A stretch of 6,854 nt of DNA. Origin: Saprospiraceae bacterium UBA3362 (GTDB lineage Bacteria; Bacteroidota; Bacteroidia; Chitinophagales; Saprospiraceae). The notes below the pieces were generated by a model. That model was given only the letters and a program-made list of their open reading frames with translations, searched no databases and was not told where the DNA came from. This document shows, in pieces, positions 1 through 6,763 of this stretch. Positions within the stretch are counted from its first letter, which is position 1. Each line of letters starts with the position of its first letter. A program made the translations under genes and the position numbers. The DNA lies in contig DEQQ01000050.1 in assembly GCA_002360455.1 (NCBI GenBank), positions 1 to 6,854 on the forward strand, read 5' to 3'.

Positions 1-458
1 AATAGAATAGTTCATGTCTCTGAGAATTGGTTTAGTGCACAAAGCTAAAACCAAAATGAGCTAAAACCTAATATTTTATTACAGAATGTTGTATATATTT
101 TTTATATATATCTACATCATTGTTTATCATGTGTTTATAATATTTGATTTAAAGCCATTATTGTGATAATAGCAGTTACATTTTAAAATAGGAATGAATA
201 AAACAAATGACGATATGTTATATATTAAATATATTATACGTATTATGCTAACTTTTAATATTATTTAAATTATATATTTAATTAATATGATGTAAAATTT
301 TCTTTTGTTTGTATATATTCCAGCTTCTTTAAATTTATATAGATAATATTTTCAGAAACAACCATTTTCCTAAATTATATATTGCTTTCTATAACTTTTC
401 AAAATATTAAAAAATAATATAATACCAAATTTGGCATTATTTATGAGGTATTCCTGAT
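1..458. other. AT-rich region without a recognisable gene
   Basis: This stretch is extremely rich in A and T, with long TATA-like tracts around 85-120 and 215-300, and no open reading frame of convincing length or composition is visible on either strand. It contains a 10-bp direct repeat (AGCTAAAACC at 43-52 and again at 59-68) and short AT palindromes such as ATACGTAT at 236-243. It presumably contains the promoter of the small gene that starts at 459, but I could not place a convincing Bacteroidota -33/-7 pair. No tRNA-like or rRNA-like sequence was seen. It could be a normal long intergenic spacer or the decayed remains of something else. Confidence 0.6.
421..438. promoter_or_regulatory. 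Palindrome upstream of the small ORF, possible operator
   Basis: A perfect 10-bp palindrome CCAAATTTGG (425-434) is extended by three flanking bases on each side beyond a single mismatched pair, giving an 18-bp imperfect dyad. It ends 20 bp before the ATG at 459, where a repressor or activator site could sit. Its inner part, CAAATTTG, also resembles the Bacteroidota -7 element TAnnTTTG with one mismatch. In such AT-rich DNA short palindromes arise easily, so the regulatory reading is inference only. Confidence 0.25.
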
Positions 459-806
459 ATGGGTATCAACATTCAAGAGTTAAATAGAAAGCATCTGCTA
501 CAGTCTGATGTAGTGTATAGAGTCAACCATGGTTTAAGCTCTAGATTGGTTAATTTCAAAAATGGAATTATGTATCTTGAGGTTATTTTTACTAAAAAAT
601 GGACTAAAAACTATGATGAAACCACCGATGAGTTGGCATACTGCTGGAAAAACAGTAACTCCGAGTTGAACAAGGCTATAGGATGCAAGGTATATATCAT
701 TGATGCTCGCCAATTTCCTTACAAAAAAGATCTTTACTTAAGCTCCGGTGTTGCCAGTTACGATGCTAAAAAAGGAGTCCTTTTTCAAGAAGATTTACTC
801 AATTAA
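459..806 (+). CDS. Hypothetical protein, 115 aa
   Basis: I do not recognise this protein. It has 115 residues, no signal peptide and no membrane segment, so it is probably cytoplasmic. It is rich in Lys, Asn and Tyr. The middle holds a plausible beta-strand (GIMYLEVIF, residues 36-44) followed by a polar Lys/Asp/Glu-rich stretch, and then KVYIIDARQFPY (77-88), another likely strand and turn. The chosen start is supported by GAGG at 445-448, ten bases upstream of the ATG; a clear Shine-Dalgarno site is uncommon in Bacteroidota and argues for real translation. Base composition is clearly less AT-rich than the flanking DNA on both sides, as expected for coding sequence. It stands alone: AT-rich DNA lies upstream, and the next gene is convergent after about 110 bp. 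It could be a conserved small protein of the lineage or an orphan. Its function cannot be stated. Confidence 0.6.
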   Translation: MGINIQELNRKHLLQSDVVYRVNHGLSSRLVNFKNGIMYLEVIFTKKWTKNYDETTDELAYCWKNSNSELNKAIGCKVYIIDARQFPYKKDLYLSSGVASYDAKKGVLFQEDLLN

Positions 807-916
807 TTTTTATCATTCCTCCTGTATAAATCGAATTCTAATATTTCTTTTTAAAGCATTCCCATTATTAAGTAGCATCGTTTAGCTCATTTGTCGAGAT
901 TCCTTCAATGGATTAA

Positions 917-2278
917 TTATTTCAGCTTTGTAGAATCACTACAAGCTAACTGAATCCGTGAAAGTCTGTCGGCATTGGGGAAACAGAGTCCCGAGGGCAC
1001 AGTTGTTGGATTATAGCGTTTTAAATCCAGATCATACAAGGCATTTTCTAAAAAATCAACCAGAAGTTTAATTTCAGTTTCCGTCAAATTCAATGGAATA
1101 AATTCTTTAGCCAAATTGGATTTTGGCACTTTTAAATTTTCTGCTATTGCCAAATTTTTATATTTGATCACTTCTTCTATTGAACAAAATCCGGCTCCAT
1201 GACCATAATACTGATGATCTTTTAGGTTATACAGTTGTGGCACTTTGAAGCAATACTCATCCTCTTTTCTTTTGGTCAAGGCTCCTCTGCCCAAATGCAC
1301 ATTGGTAAAGCTATCTTGTTTTGTAACCACATCAGGCCCTTCCATTTCATTCATTCCCAATGCGTAAAATGCCATTGAATTGAGAGCCGGCCCCCTATGG
1401 CATTGAACACAGTTGCCTTTTCCAAAAAAGAGAATTGCGCCTTTTTTTTGATTGTAGCTCATTGACCCTTCCTCCCCTCTTATCCATTTTTGGAAAGGAG
1501 CTTTATTGGCTATCACTGTCCGCTCATAAGCCCCGATGGCCCTTGCCATAGTAAACCTAAGATATCTCAAATCCTCCCGTTCTTTGGGATAAGCCGAATC
1601 AAACAAAGGTTTATATTCTGTCTGTGTGACCAATTTGGGGCTCATCCTCATGCCGTGTGCCTCCAAGGCCACCCTAGCTTGAGTTTCAACGCCAGACATT
1701 CCCAGCTTATTCAGCTCGATAAAACTGCCCGGAGGCCAAAGACTGTCAGTTCCTTTATTGGGCCCGCAACAACCGAATTTGCCGCTCCATAGCATGACCT
1801 CTTGATAAGCACAATTGACAATGCTTGGTGTTTTGATCATCTGAACATCCAGTAAAGATGAATCGCAGAGTGGATGTTTGTGACGCAAATGACCAAAGCC
1901 TCTACCACCTCCTGCAATGGCTTGATGAATGCCTGCAGAAAACCCGGCATCTGCAAAATGACAGGTTGCACATGAAAAAGTTCCCGCAGCAGCTTCGCAT
2001 TTAGGATTGAAAGAGATAGCCGGATCGAAAAATAATTTTTGACCCAGTTCAACTTTTGCTTTTGTTATAGGATTGGTACTGTCTTGGGGTATTTTATCCC
2101 ATTGATCCTCATCAGGCAAAATGAATTCATTTATTGATCCTGTTTTGGACTTTGATTCAATCAATTTTACCAATACGCTATCCACTTTGTCTTCTTCAGG
2201 AAAATGAAACTCTTGCTTTACCTTGCAATGAACAAGAACAAATCCGCAGAATACCATCAGACAAACAAGTCGAAACAT
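917..2278 (-). CDS. Di-heme cytochrome c peroxidase / MauG-family lipoprotein
   Basis: This is probably a periplasmic, membrane-anchored di-heme enzyme of the bacterial cytochrome c peroxidase / MauG family, whose classical members reduce hydrogen peroxide with electrons from small cytochromes. The 453-residue protein starts with a hydrophobic signal (residues 4-17) ending at Cys18, a likely lipidation site, although His at -1 is atypical for a lipobox. Family landmarks follow in order: LGQKLFFDP (78-86), the first heme site CATCH (103-107), TPSIVN (150-155), LWSGK (163-167) at the place of the usual FWDGR with its inter-heme Trp, AYERT (250-254), and the second heme site CVQCH (290-294) followed by RGPALNSMAF. 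The late segment FKVPQLYNLKDHQYYGHG (344-361) matches the usual F-x-x-P-x-L-R-N-V...PYMHDG block, but the Met-His-Asp is not conserved. Nine cysteines outside the heme sites and the signal peptide (94, 138, 156, 170, 171, 343, 365, 432, 446) suggest disulfides. The gene is divergent from the permease. Peroxidase versus other MauG-type oxidation chemistry cannot be decided from sequence alone. Confidence 0.93.
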   Translation of the reverse strand: MFRLVCLMVFCGFVLVHCKVKQEFHFPEEDKVDSVLVKLIESKSKTGSINEFILPDEDQWDKIPQDSTNPITKAKVELGQKLFFDPAISFNPKCEAAAGTFSCATCHFADAGFSAGIHQAIAGGGRGFGHLRHKHPLCDSSLLDVQMIKTPSIVNCAYQEVMLWSGKFGCCGPNKGTDSLWPPGSFIELNKLGMSGVETQARVALEAHGMRMSPKLVTQTEYKPLFDSAYPKEREDLRYLRFTMARAIGAYERTVIANKAPFQKWIRGEEGSMSYNQKKGAILFFGKGNCVQCHRGPALNSMAFYALGMNEMEGPDVVTKQDSFTNVHLGRGALTKRKEDEYCFKVPQLYNLKDHQYYGHGAGFCSIEEVIKYKNLAIAENLKVPKSNLAKEFIPLNLTETEIKLLVDFLENALYDLDLKRYNPTTVPSGLCFPNADRLSRIQLACSDSTKLK

Positions 2279-2343
2279 ATTGCAAAAATAACTACTATTT
2301 CAATATTAAAATAATCTCTATCTTGCTTGACAAATCAGACCTG
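2279..2343. promoter_or_regulatory. Divergent intergenic region with promoters for both sides
   Basis: These 65 bp separate the start codons of the peroxidase (minus) and the permease (plus) and must contain at least part of both control regions. On the minus strand TATTTTTG (2283-2290) fits the Bacteroidota -7 consensus TAnnTTTG. It lies only four bases before the peroxidase ATG, so transcription from it would give an almost leaderless mRNA, and I see no matching -33 TTTG at the usual spacing. No good consensus is visible for the permease. Neither gene has a Shine-Dalgarno site here. That the region holds promoters is inferred from layout; the specific box is weak. Confidence 0.4.
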
Positions 2344-3666
2344 ATGCAAACCAAGTTTAAACTTAATACCTACTCACTCACAATGATAGTTGTAGGTTTG
2401 GTGATTGGGCTGGGAATATTCAGGACAGCATCCAACACAGCACAGGCGTCCATCCATCCGATTGTCTTTTTTTTAGCTTGGATTATTGGTGGCCTCATAG
2501 CCATTACAGGGGCTTTATCTTATGCAGAGATTGGAGCTAGAATGCCTACTACAGGAGCCTATTACAAAATTTTTGCCTATGCCTATCATCCCTCCATTGC
2601 CTTTGCGCTCAACTGCGTTATTTTGATTTCTAATGCGGCTTCTTTGTCCGGCGTAGCCTTAATTGGAGCCGAATACTTATCTCATTTTGTTTTTGCGAGC
2701 AACGAAGCTCCCTCTTGGTTCAAACCTATGGTAGGAATAATTGCCATCGGCAGCTTTTATTTTATCAATTTATTTGGATTAAAAATCAGCAGTAGAGCTC
2801 TCAATGTTTTGATGGCCATTAAGCTTGGAATGTTAGCATTGATTATCATTGCTTTGTTTGTCCCGAGTGCATATGTACAACAAGAAATTCAGTGGTCCAC
2901 TTTGCCGTCAACTCCTTTGTTGATTTCATCTTTGGGAGCAGCATTAATTTCTGTATGTTTCACCTTTGGCGGCTATCAACAAACCATAAACTTTGGTGAA
3001 GAAATAGAAAATCCAAGCATCACTATGCCTAGAGGGATTCTGATGGGATTACTCATTGTAATTGTCATTTATTTTTTGGCCAATAGCTCCTATTTTTTCT
3101 GTATTGGATTTGATTCTCTTAAAAGCAGTAGTGGTGTTGCAGCTATTGTAGCCGGAAAATTATTTGGCCCAATAGCAGAGAATTTATTCTCCATATTGTT
3201 GTTTATAGCTGTATTGGCCTATGTCGATGTTTTGTTACTCTCCAATCCTCGTGTGATGTATGCTATGGCAAAGGATGAGATATTGCCCCAATATTTTTTA
3301 AAAACTTACGGAAAAAATCAAACCTTGATTGTAAGTCTTTCCGTGTTTACCTTCATAAGTATTATTGTATTATTTTTTGCAGAAACCTTTGACAGGTTGC
3401 TTGGCTTTGTTATGTTTTTAGACTCCTTGGGCATGGCATTTTCTGTTGCCACCCTTTTTAAAATGAGAAAAAACAATTTGCAACCGGAAAGTGGATCTGA
3501 GTTTTTCAAAATGAAATACTTCCCTCTTGCTCCGATCATTTTCATGATTTGCTATCTCTTTGTTTCTTTTACAATTCTAAAAAATCAGACTGTAAGTGCA
3601 TTGATAGGCATTGGGGTATTTATCTTTTTCATACTCATTTATTGGTTAGTCAAAAAATTAAAATAA
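2344..3666 (+). CDS. APC-superfamily amino-acid permease, 12 TM
   Basis: This is an inner-membrane secondary transporter of the amino acid-polyamine-organocation (APC) superfamily. With the ATG at 2344 it has 440 residues, the usual size, and about twelve hydrophobic segments: roughly 11-26, 38-57, 84-105, 129-147, 153-173, 192-212, 230-253, 275-300, 328-345, 350-371, 393-411 and 415-436. Helix 1 carries the unwound substrate-site motif as IGLGIF (21-26). AEIGARMPTTGAYY (61-74) after helix 2 matches the family A-E-L-G-x-x-x-P-x-x-G-G-x-Y block. FTFGGYQQ...EEIENPSITMPR (206-230) and NPRVMYAMAKDEILP (301-315) are the other family signatures. The frame is open upstream to 2134, but that part lies antisense to the peroxidase and reads as non-helical sequence, so 2344 is preferred. 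Substrate is unknown; coupling to the downstream PLP enzyme suggests an amino acid, possibly sulfur-containing. Confidence 0.92.
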   Translation: MQTKFKLNTYSLTMIVVGLVIGLGIFRTASNTAQASIHPIVFFLAWIIGGLIAITGALSYAEIGARMPTTGAYYKIFAYAYHPSIAFALNCVILISNAASLSGVALIGAEYLSHFVFASNEAPSWFKPMVGIIAIGSFYFINLFGLKISSRALNVLMAIKLGMLALIIIALFVPSAYVQQEIQWSTLPSTPLLISSLGAALISVCFTFGGYQQTINFGEEIENPSITMPRGILMGLLIVIVIYFLANSSYFFCIGFDSLKSSSGVAAIVAGKLFGPIAENLFSILLFIAVLAYVDVLLLSNPRVMYAMAKDEILPQYFLKTYGKNQTLIVSLSVFTFISIIVLFFAETFDRLLGFVMFLDSLGMAFSVATLFKMRKNNLQPESGSEFFKMKYFPLAPIIFMICYLFVSFTILKNQTVSALIGIGVFIFFILIYWLVKKLK

Positions 3667-4844
3667 TGGACATTTCATATATTATCAATGCACTGGGAGA
3701 AGATCGCGAGCAATACTATAACGCCATTGCACCACCGATCATTCAAACTAGCAATTTTGCTGTTAAAAGCATTGATGAGCTTAGACAATTGTTTCAGGAT
3801 GAGTACAGCGGCTATCTCTACTCAAGAGGATTGAATCCCACGGTAGATATTTTGCGTAAAAAATGCGCTGCCCTTGATGGTACTGAAGATTGTCTTATTT
3901 TTAACTCCGGAGCTGCAGCAATATTTTCTTCGGTAATTCCTTTTGTCCAAAGTGGAGATCATATCATATCTGTAAAAAATCCATACAGCTGGGCTCAGAA
4001 ATGTTTTGACTTATTTTTACCTAAATTCAATGTTACAACGAGTTATGTAGAAGGCAATTCGGTAGATCAATTTATTGCTGCAAAACAAGAAAACAGTAAA
4101 TTGATTTTTTTAGAATCGCCCAACTCATGGAACTATTCTATTCAAGATTTACAAGCTATTGCTTCTTATGCCAAAGCAAACCAATTGATCACCGTAATAG
4201 ATAATTCCTATTCGTCTCCTCTGTTCCAACGACCAGCCGAATTCGGAATTGATCTGATACTACAAAGTGCAACAAAATATATTGGCGGGCACAGCGATAC
4301 TGTAGCCGGAATTTTATCCGGACCAAAACATCTGCTTAAAAAAATATTCGATCTTGAGTATTTACTAGCTGGAAATGGTATTCAACCCTTCAATGCATGG
4401 TTGTTGCTAAGAGGCCTGAGAACATTACCGGCAAGAATGGAGAGATTGGAAAAAACATGCCAACAAGTAATTCAAGCTATAGAAAAACATGAGGCTATTG
4501 AGGAACTTATTTTTCCATTTCACCACAGCTTTCCCCAGCTAAAGTTGGCAAAAAAACAAATGAGTACCGCCTGTGGATTATTCAGCTTGGTTCTTAAATC
4601 AAGCAATGCAAAACAAATAGAAACCTTCTGCGAAAAACGAAAGAGATTTCTTATTGCAGTAAGTTGGGGAGGACACGAGAGCCTTATCATTCCTAAGGTT
4701 GCAGGCATTGATCCCAATCATTTTGATCCCACGAATAGAGATCATAAAATGGTAAGAATTTATATTGGTCTTGAAGATGCTAATGTTCTAATCGATGATT
4801 TAATTGAAGGATTGGACGAATTAAAAAATCAACATCAGAGCTAG
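3666..4844 (+). CDS. PLP-dependent trans-sulfuration enzyme (Cys/Met metabolism family)
   Basis: This is a cytoplasmic fold-type I PLP enzyme of the Cys/Met metabolism family (cystathionine gamma-synthase, cystathionine beta-lyase and methionine gamma-lyase relatives). The 392 residues match the family length. Visible landmarks are PPIIQTSNF (23-31), YSRGLNPT (52-59, the phosphate-contacting Tyr and Arg), SGAAAI (81-86), Tyr107 as a candidate for ring stacking, ESPNS (150-154), VIDNSYSSP (177-185, with Asp179 facing the pyridine nitrogen), SATKYIGGHSD (201-211, catalytic Lys204), SWGGHESL (333-340) and Arg364 in VRIYIGLE, expected to bind the substrate carboxylate. The SWGGxESL and IFLESP segments recall cystathionine beta-lyase (MetC), whereas YSRxxNPT is more like gamma-synthase or gamma-lyase, so the reaction is left open. 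The ATG overlaps the permease stop as TAATG, indicating translational coupling; the frame is also open upstream to 3549, but that part lies inside the permease gene. Confidence 0.92.
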   Translation: MDISYIINALGEDREQYYNAIAPPIIQTSNFAVKSIDELRQLFQDEYSGYLYSRGLNPTVDILRKKCAALDGTEDCLIFNSGAAAIFSSVIPFVQSGDHIISVKNPYSWAQKCFDLFLPKFNVTTSYVEGNSVDQFIAAKQENSKLIFLESPNSWNYSIQDLQAIASYAKANQLITVIDNSYSSPLFQRPAEFGIDLILQSATKYIGGHSDTVAGILSGPKHLLKKIFDLEYLLAGNGIQPFNAWLLLRGLRTLPARMERLEKTCQQVIQAIEKHEAIEELIFPFHHSFPQLKLAKKQMSTACGLFSLVLKSSNAKQIETFCEKRKRFLIAVSWGGHESLIIPKVAGIDPNHFDPTNRDHKMVRIYIGLEDANVLIDDLIEGLDELKNQHQS

Positions 4845-5072
4845 CTATTCAATTCTTCCACACTGATTTTTTACATTTCTGAATTTTTAGAAAGAATATC
4901 AGAAACTAGGTTCAATAATTACGTGCGACAAATAAAATCATGCTTTTGGAACAAGACCTGTAATAAATAAATCGTTGTTTCCATGCTCGTCAATGCAGTA
5001 CCAATTCCGGCTTCCTTTCCATCCTATCATAAAAAATATTTCATTAACTTATAGACTTACTTGTTTATTCTA
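4845..5072. other. Convergent intergenic region
   Basis: This spacer lies between the end of the plus-strand permease-PLP operon and the end of the minus-strand secreted-protein gene. Just after the operon there is a weak nested dyad: outer arms CTGAT (4863-4867) and ATCAG (4898-4902), inner arms TTTCT (4876-4880) and AGAAA (4889-4893). It has no T-run behind it, so it is at best a poor terminator. The stretch 4938-5030 is less AT-rich than its surroundings and holds a short minus-strand reading frame described separately. A better terminator candidate for the minus-strand gene overlaps the right edge. Confidence 0.6.
4938..5030 (-). other. Short ORF or gene remnant, 30 aa
   Basis: A 30-codon frame runs from ATG (5028-5030) to TGA (4938-4940), in DNA with visibly higher GC than the flanks. 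Its conceptual product has a protein-like composition, with GWKGSRNWYCIDEHGN at residues 3-18 and FITGLVPKA at the end. The spacing of Trp, Trp-Tyr, Asp and Gly resembles short aromatic-glycine repeats in some surface proteins, but one unit is too little to assign. It lies directly downstream of the terminator-like stem-loop of the secreted-protein gene and has no Shine-Dalgarno site. It may be the tail of a decayed gene, a tiny real gene, or chance. Confidence 0.18.
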
Positions 5073-5092
5073 TCAATTCGTTTTAATGAAAT
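5031..5092 (-). terminator. Terminator-like stem-loop ending the secreted-protein gene
   Basis: A perfect 10-bp inverted repeat (ATTTCATTAA at 5038-5047 and TTAATGAAAT at 5083-5092) flanks a 35-base loop that spans the stop codon of the minus-strand gene. Read on the minus strand, the second arm is followed by one A and then six T (5036-5031), the order expected of an intrinsic terminator. The stem is only about 20% GC and the loop is long, so it would be weak. A chance palindrome in AT-rich DNA is possible. Confidence 0.35.
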
Positions 5093-6707
5093 GAGATTTT
5101 AAAACCTTATTATCAGTTATGTACTGAACAGTATAATTCCCTTTAGTTAAGCCACTTGCATCATACTTAAATTCCTTGTCATTTTTTATTTTAGTAGAAA
5201 ATACTAATTGACCTAGTTCATTATAAATAAGCAGCTTTCCTGAAATCACATTATCAAATTCTATCGTCAAAATCTCAGAAGTTGGATTAGGTGATATTTT
5301 TAATATGTTTTTTTGATCAAAACTTATATCTTTATTAGCAGTCAATATGCCTAGATCCTCCCCCTTTAACATTGCCCAACTAGACCATAATGGGGCCTCA
5401 GCCAAGCCTGTTCCATTTTCTCTGTAAATAAAATAGCATAATAAATTGTTGCCTATTTGTTCTAAAGTACTTATGTGTATTTCTGTTTTTGTACCACGTT
5501 CATATTTTAATGAATTTATTTTAGCAAATTGGCCTGCCCCGTTTGACAAATAAAAATCTAGTATATTTTTATTTGGATCTTGAATACAAAATAAGATCCT
5601 TACTGTATTTTTCATATTGATAACTGTAGCAGATAATCCTAATTCATTGACTGAATTTATTTTCAATGCTCTTAAATCTAATCGCTCAGTGTTGTTACCC
5701 TTTCTATCAAAAAGAGTTAAATAATTGAACTGATAGTAATAAGTTGGAATATCTTGTCTATAAAGTGATGAAATTAAAAAGTAATCGGAAGATACAAAAA
5801 CAGTTCCAAATCCATTATCCCTGTTTGTATCTAAAATATCTAGTTTGCCTAACATCAAAATTTTTAGTTGTCTATCCATATAATGAAATCCAATATCAAT
5901 ACCTTTCTTTGTTGAGTCAGGATGTGATTCAGTATAATAAAAGCCAAATAATGTTTTATCATTAACATCATTCAATGTATTATATAGTTTATTATATTTT
6001 GTTTTGACATATAGTTCATAATTTCCTATCTCTGTACTATGTGGATTGAGAACGATTTTATTATACCATATACTACTCTGTCCTGTCAAAGTATCGGTAA
6101 GTGCAAGGTGATTGATTACAATAAAGTTACTGTCGAGATAATAGAGATGAGATGGAGCATAAGGAAAAGTAACAGGTATCCTTCTTCCATTGGGGTCTTT
6201 GGGAATGTGAAAGCTAGAATAAAGCAAATCGCCATTTTTTTTGTTGAAACTCAATCTCCTAGGTGAAGCCTGAAGCCATATAGGTTTGAAAAAAGTATCA
6301 GATTTGTCAAATTCTTCACGGATCAATAACTCAAGTGTATCTCCATGAATTTCTGGACGTTCTGAAATTCTCCTTTCTCCTATTTCTTCACTATAATATT
6401 TTCTATCCCACAGTAAATTCCCATTCTCTAAATCAATAGCTTCTAAATAGTAGCCTCCGATCCAAGCTGGCCCGAAAACTATATTATATACATTGAATAA
6501 TACTCCATCGTCTGTAACTGATAAGTCGCGATCCCAATTCTGTTCTCTAAATATCCAGTTTCCTTCCTTAATTGGTATTTTGTCAGGATCATGAAGATGC
6601 GTCCATAACGGTGTATAGTTATTAAATTGGAGAGGTGTATATTTTTGTGCAAACAAACAATTAAATAATGAGCAAATTGAAATAAATAAATAAAGTTGAT
6701 CTTTCAT
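5073..6707 (-). CDS. Secreted protein with type IX (Por) sorting domain
   Basis: This 544-residue protein is predicted to be exported and then secreted or attached to the cell surface by the type IX system. Residues 1-20 form a signal peptide, with likely cleavage after LFA before QKY. The last 75 or so residues (about 468-544) are a typical Por-secretion C-terminal domain: ISPNPTSEILTIEF (471-484), LLIYNELGQLVFST (492-505) and SGLTKGNYTVQYI (518-530), followed by KVLKSHFIK (534-542). The body (about 30-460) has no catalytic motif I recognise. Many short beta-strand and aromatic segments, including YLEAIDLENGNLLWDRKY (87-104), resemble blades of PQQ-like or other beta-propellers, so an all-beta fold is likely but inferred. 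No Shine-Dalgarno site precedes the ATG. The gene is noticeably more AT-rich than the peroxidase and operon genes. Its native promoter is missing, because adapter sequence begins 21 bp upstream of the start codon. Confidence 0.88.
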   Translation of the reverse strand: MKDQLYLFISICSLFNCLFAQKYTPLQFNNYTPLWTHLHDPDKIPIKEGNWIFREQNWDRDLSVTDDGVLFNVYNIVFGPAWIGGYYLEAIDLENGNLLWDRKYYSEEIGERRISERPEIHGDTLELLIREEFDKSDTFFKPIWLQASPRRLSFNKKNGDLLYSSFHIPKDPNGRRIPVTFPYAPSHLYYLDSNFIVINHLALTDTLTGQSSIWYNKIVLNPHSTEIGNYELYVKTKYNKLYNTLNDVNDKTLFGFYYTESHPDSTKKGIDIGFHYMDRQLKILMLGKLDILDTNRDNGFGTVFVSSDYFLISSLYRQDIPTYYYQFNYLTLFDRKGNNTERLDLRALKINSVNELGLSATVINMKNTVRILFCIQDPNKNILDFYLSNGAGQFAKINSLKYERGTKTEIHISTLEQIGNNLLCYFIYRENGTGLAEAPLWSSWAMLKGEDLGILTANKDISFDQKNILKISPNPTSEILTIEFDNVISGKLLIYNELGQLVFSTKIKNDKEFKYDASGLTKGNYTVQYITDNKVLKSHFIKTN

Positions 6708-6728
6708 ATTTTAAAATTTGTGTTCATG

Positions 6729-6763
6729 TCTCGTATGCCGTCTTCTGCTTGAAAAAAAAAAAA
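6729..6763 (+). other. Illumina adapter remnant plus poly-A (assembly artefact)
   Basis: Positions 6729-6751 are identical over 23 bases to the 3' end of the Illumina index adapter, which is the reverse complement of the P7 flow-cell primer; its core CTCGTATGCCGTCTTC lies at 6730-6745 and it ends CTGCTTG at 6745-6751. Position 6728 is G where the longer adapter form has A. Twelve A follow at once (6752-6763), the usual signature of a read that has run through its insert and the whole adapter. This is technical sequence, not part of the genome, and it marks the probable end of genuine sequence in this window. Confidence 0.95.

Noticed and set aside
10..20. 11-base match (GTTCATGTCTC) between the left end and 6722-6732, suggesting terminal repeats or a circular contig
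   Set aside because: A match of this length is expected by chance in a window this size, the flanks diverge, and part of the right copy is adapter.
43..68. Two copies of AGCTAAAACC 16 bp apart, considered as iterons or a CRISPR start
   Set aside because: There are only two short copies, with no third unit and no conserved spacer size.
806..830. Minus-strand AGGAGG next to an ATG near 811-823, considered as a small gene start
   Set aside because: The frame stops after five codons and the spacing between AGGAGG and ATG is a single base.
1490..2052. Open frames opposite the peroxidase gene or in another frame (1490-1792 plus, 1837-2052 minus)
   Set aside because: They are shadows of the well-supported heme protein gene, with no family features and no ribosome sites.
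2134..2343. 70-codon upstream extension of the permease frame
   Set aside because: It lies almost wholly antisense to the 5' part of the peroxidase gene, lacks permease-like sequence, and ATG 2344 gives the normal family length and N-terminus.
3549..3665. 39-codon upstream extension of the PLP enzyme frame
   Set aside because: It lies within the permease's last helices in another frame. The ATG at 3666 overlaps the permease stop and gives the usual family length.
3318..4717. Minus-strand frames inside the operon (3318-3545 and 4520-4717)
   Set aside because: They are fully contained in the permease and PLP enzyme genes, and their translations resemble nothing.
5744..6266. Plus-strand frames inside the secreted-protein gene (5744-5965 and 6039-6266)
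   Set aside because: They are antisense to a gene with a clear signal peptide and sorting domain; open frames of this size are expected by chance.
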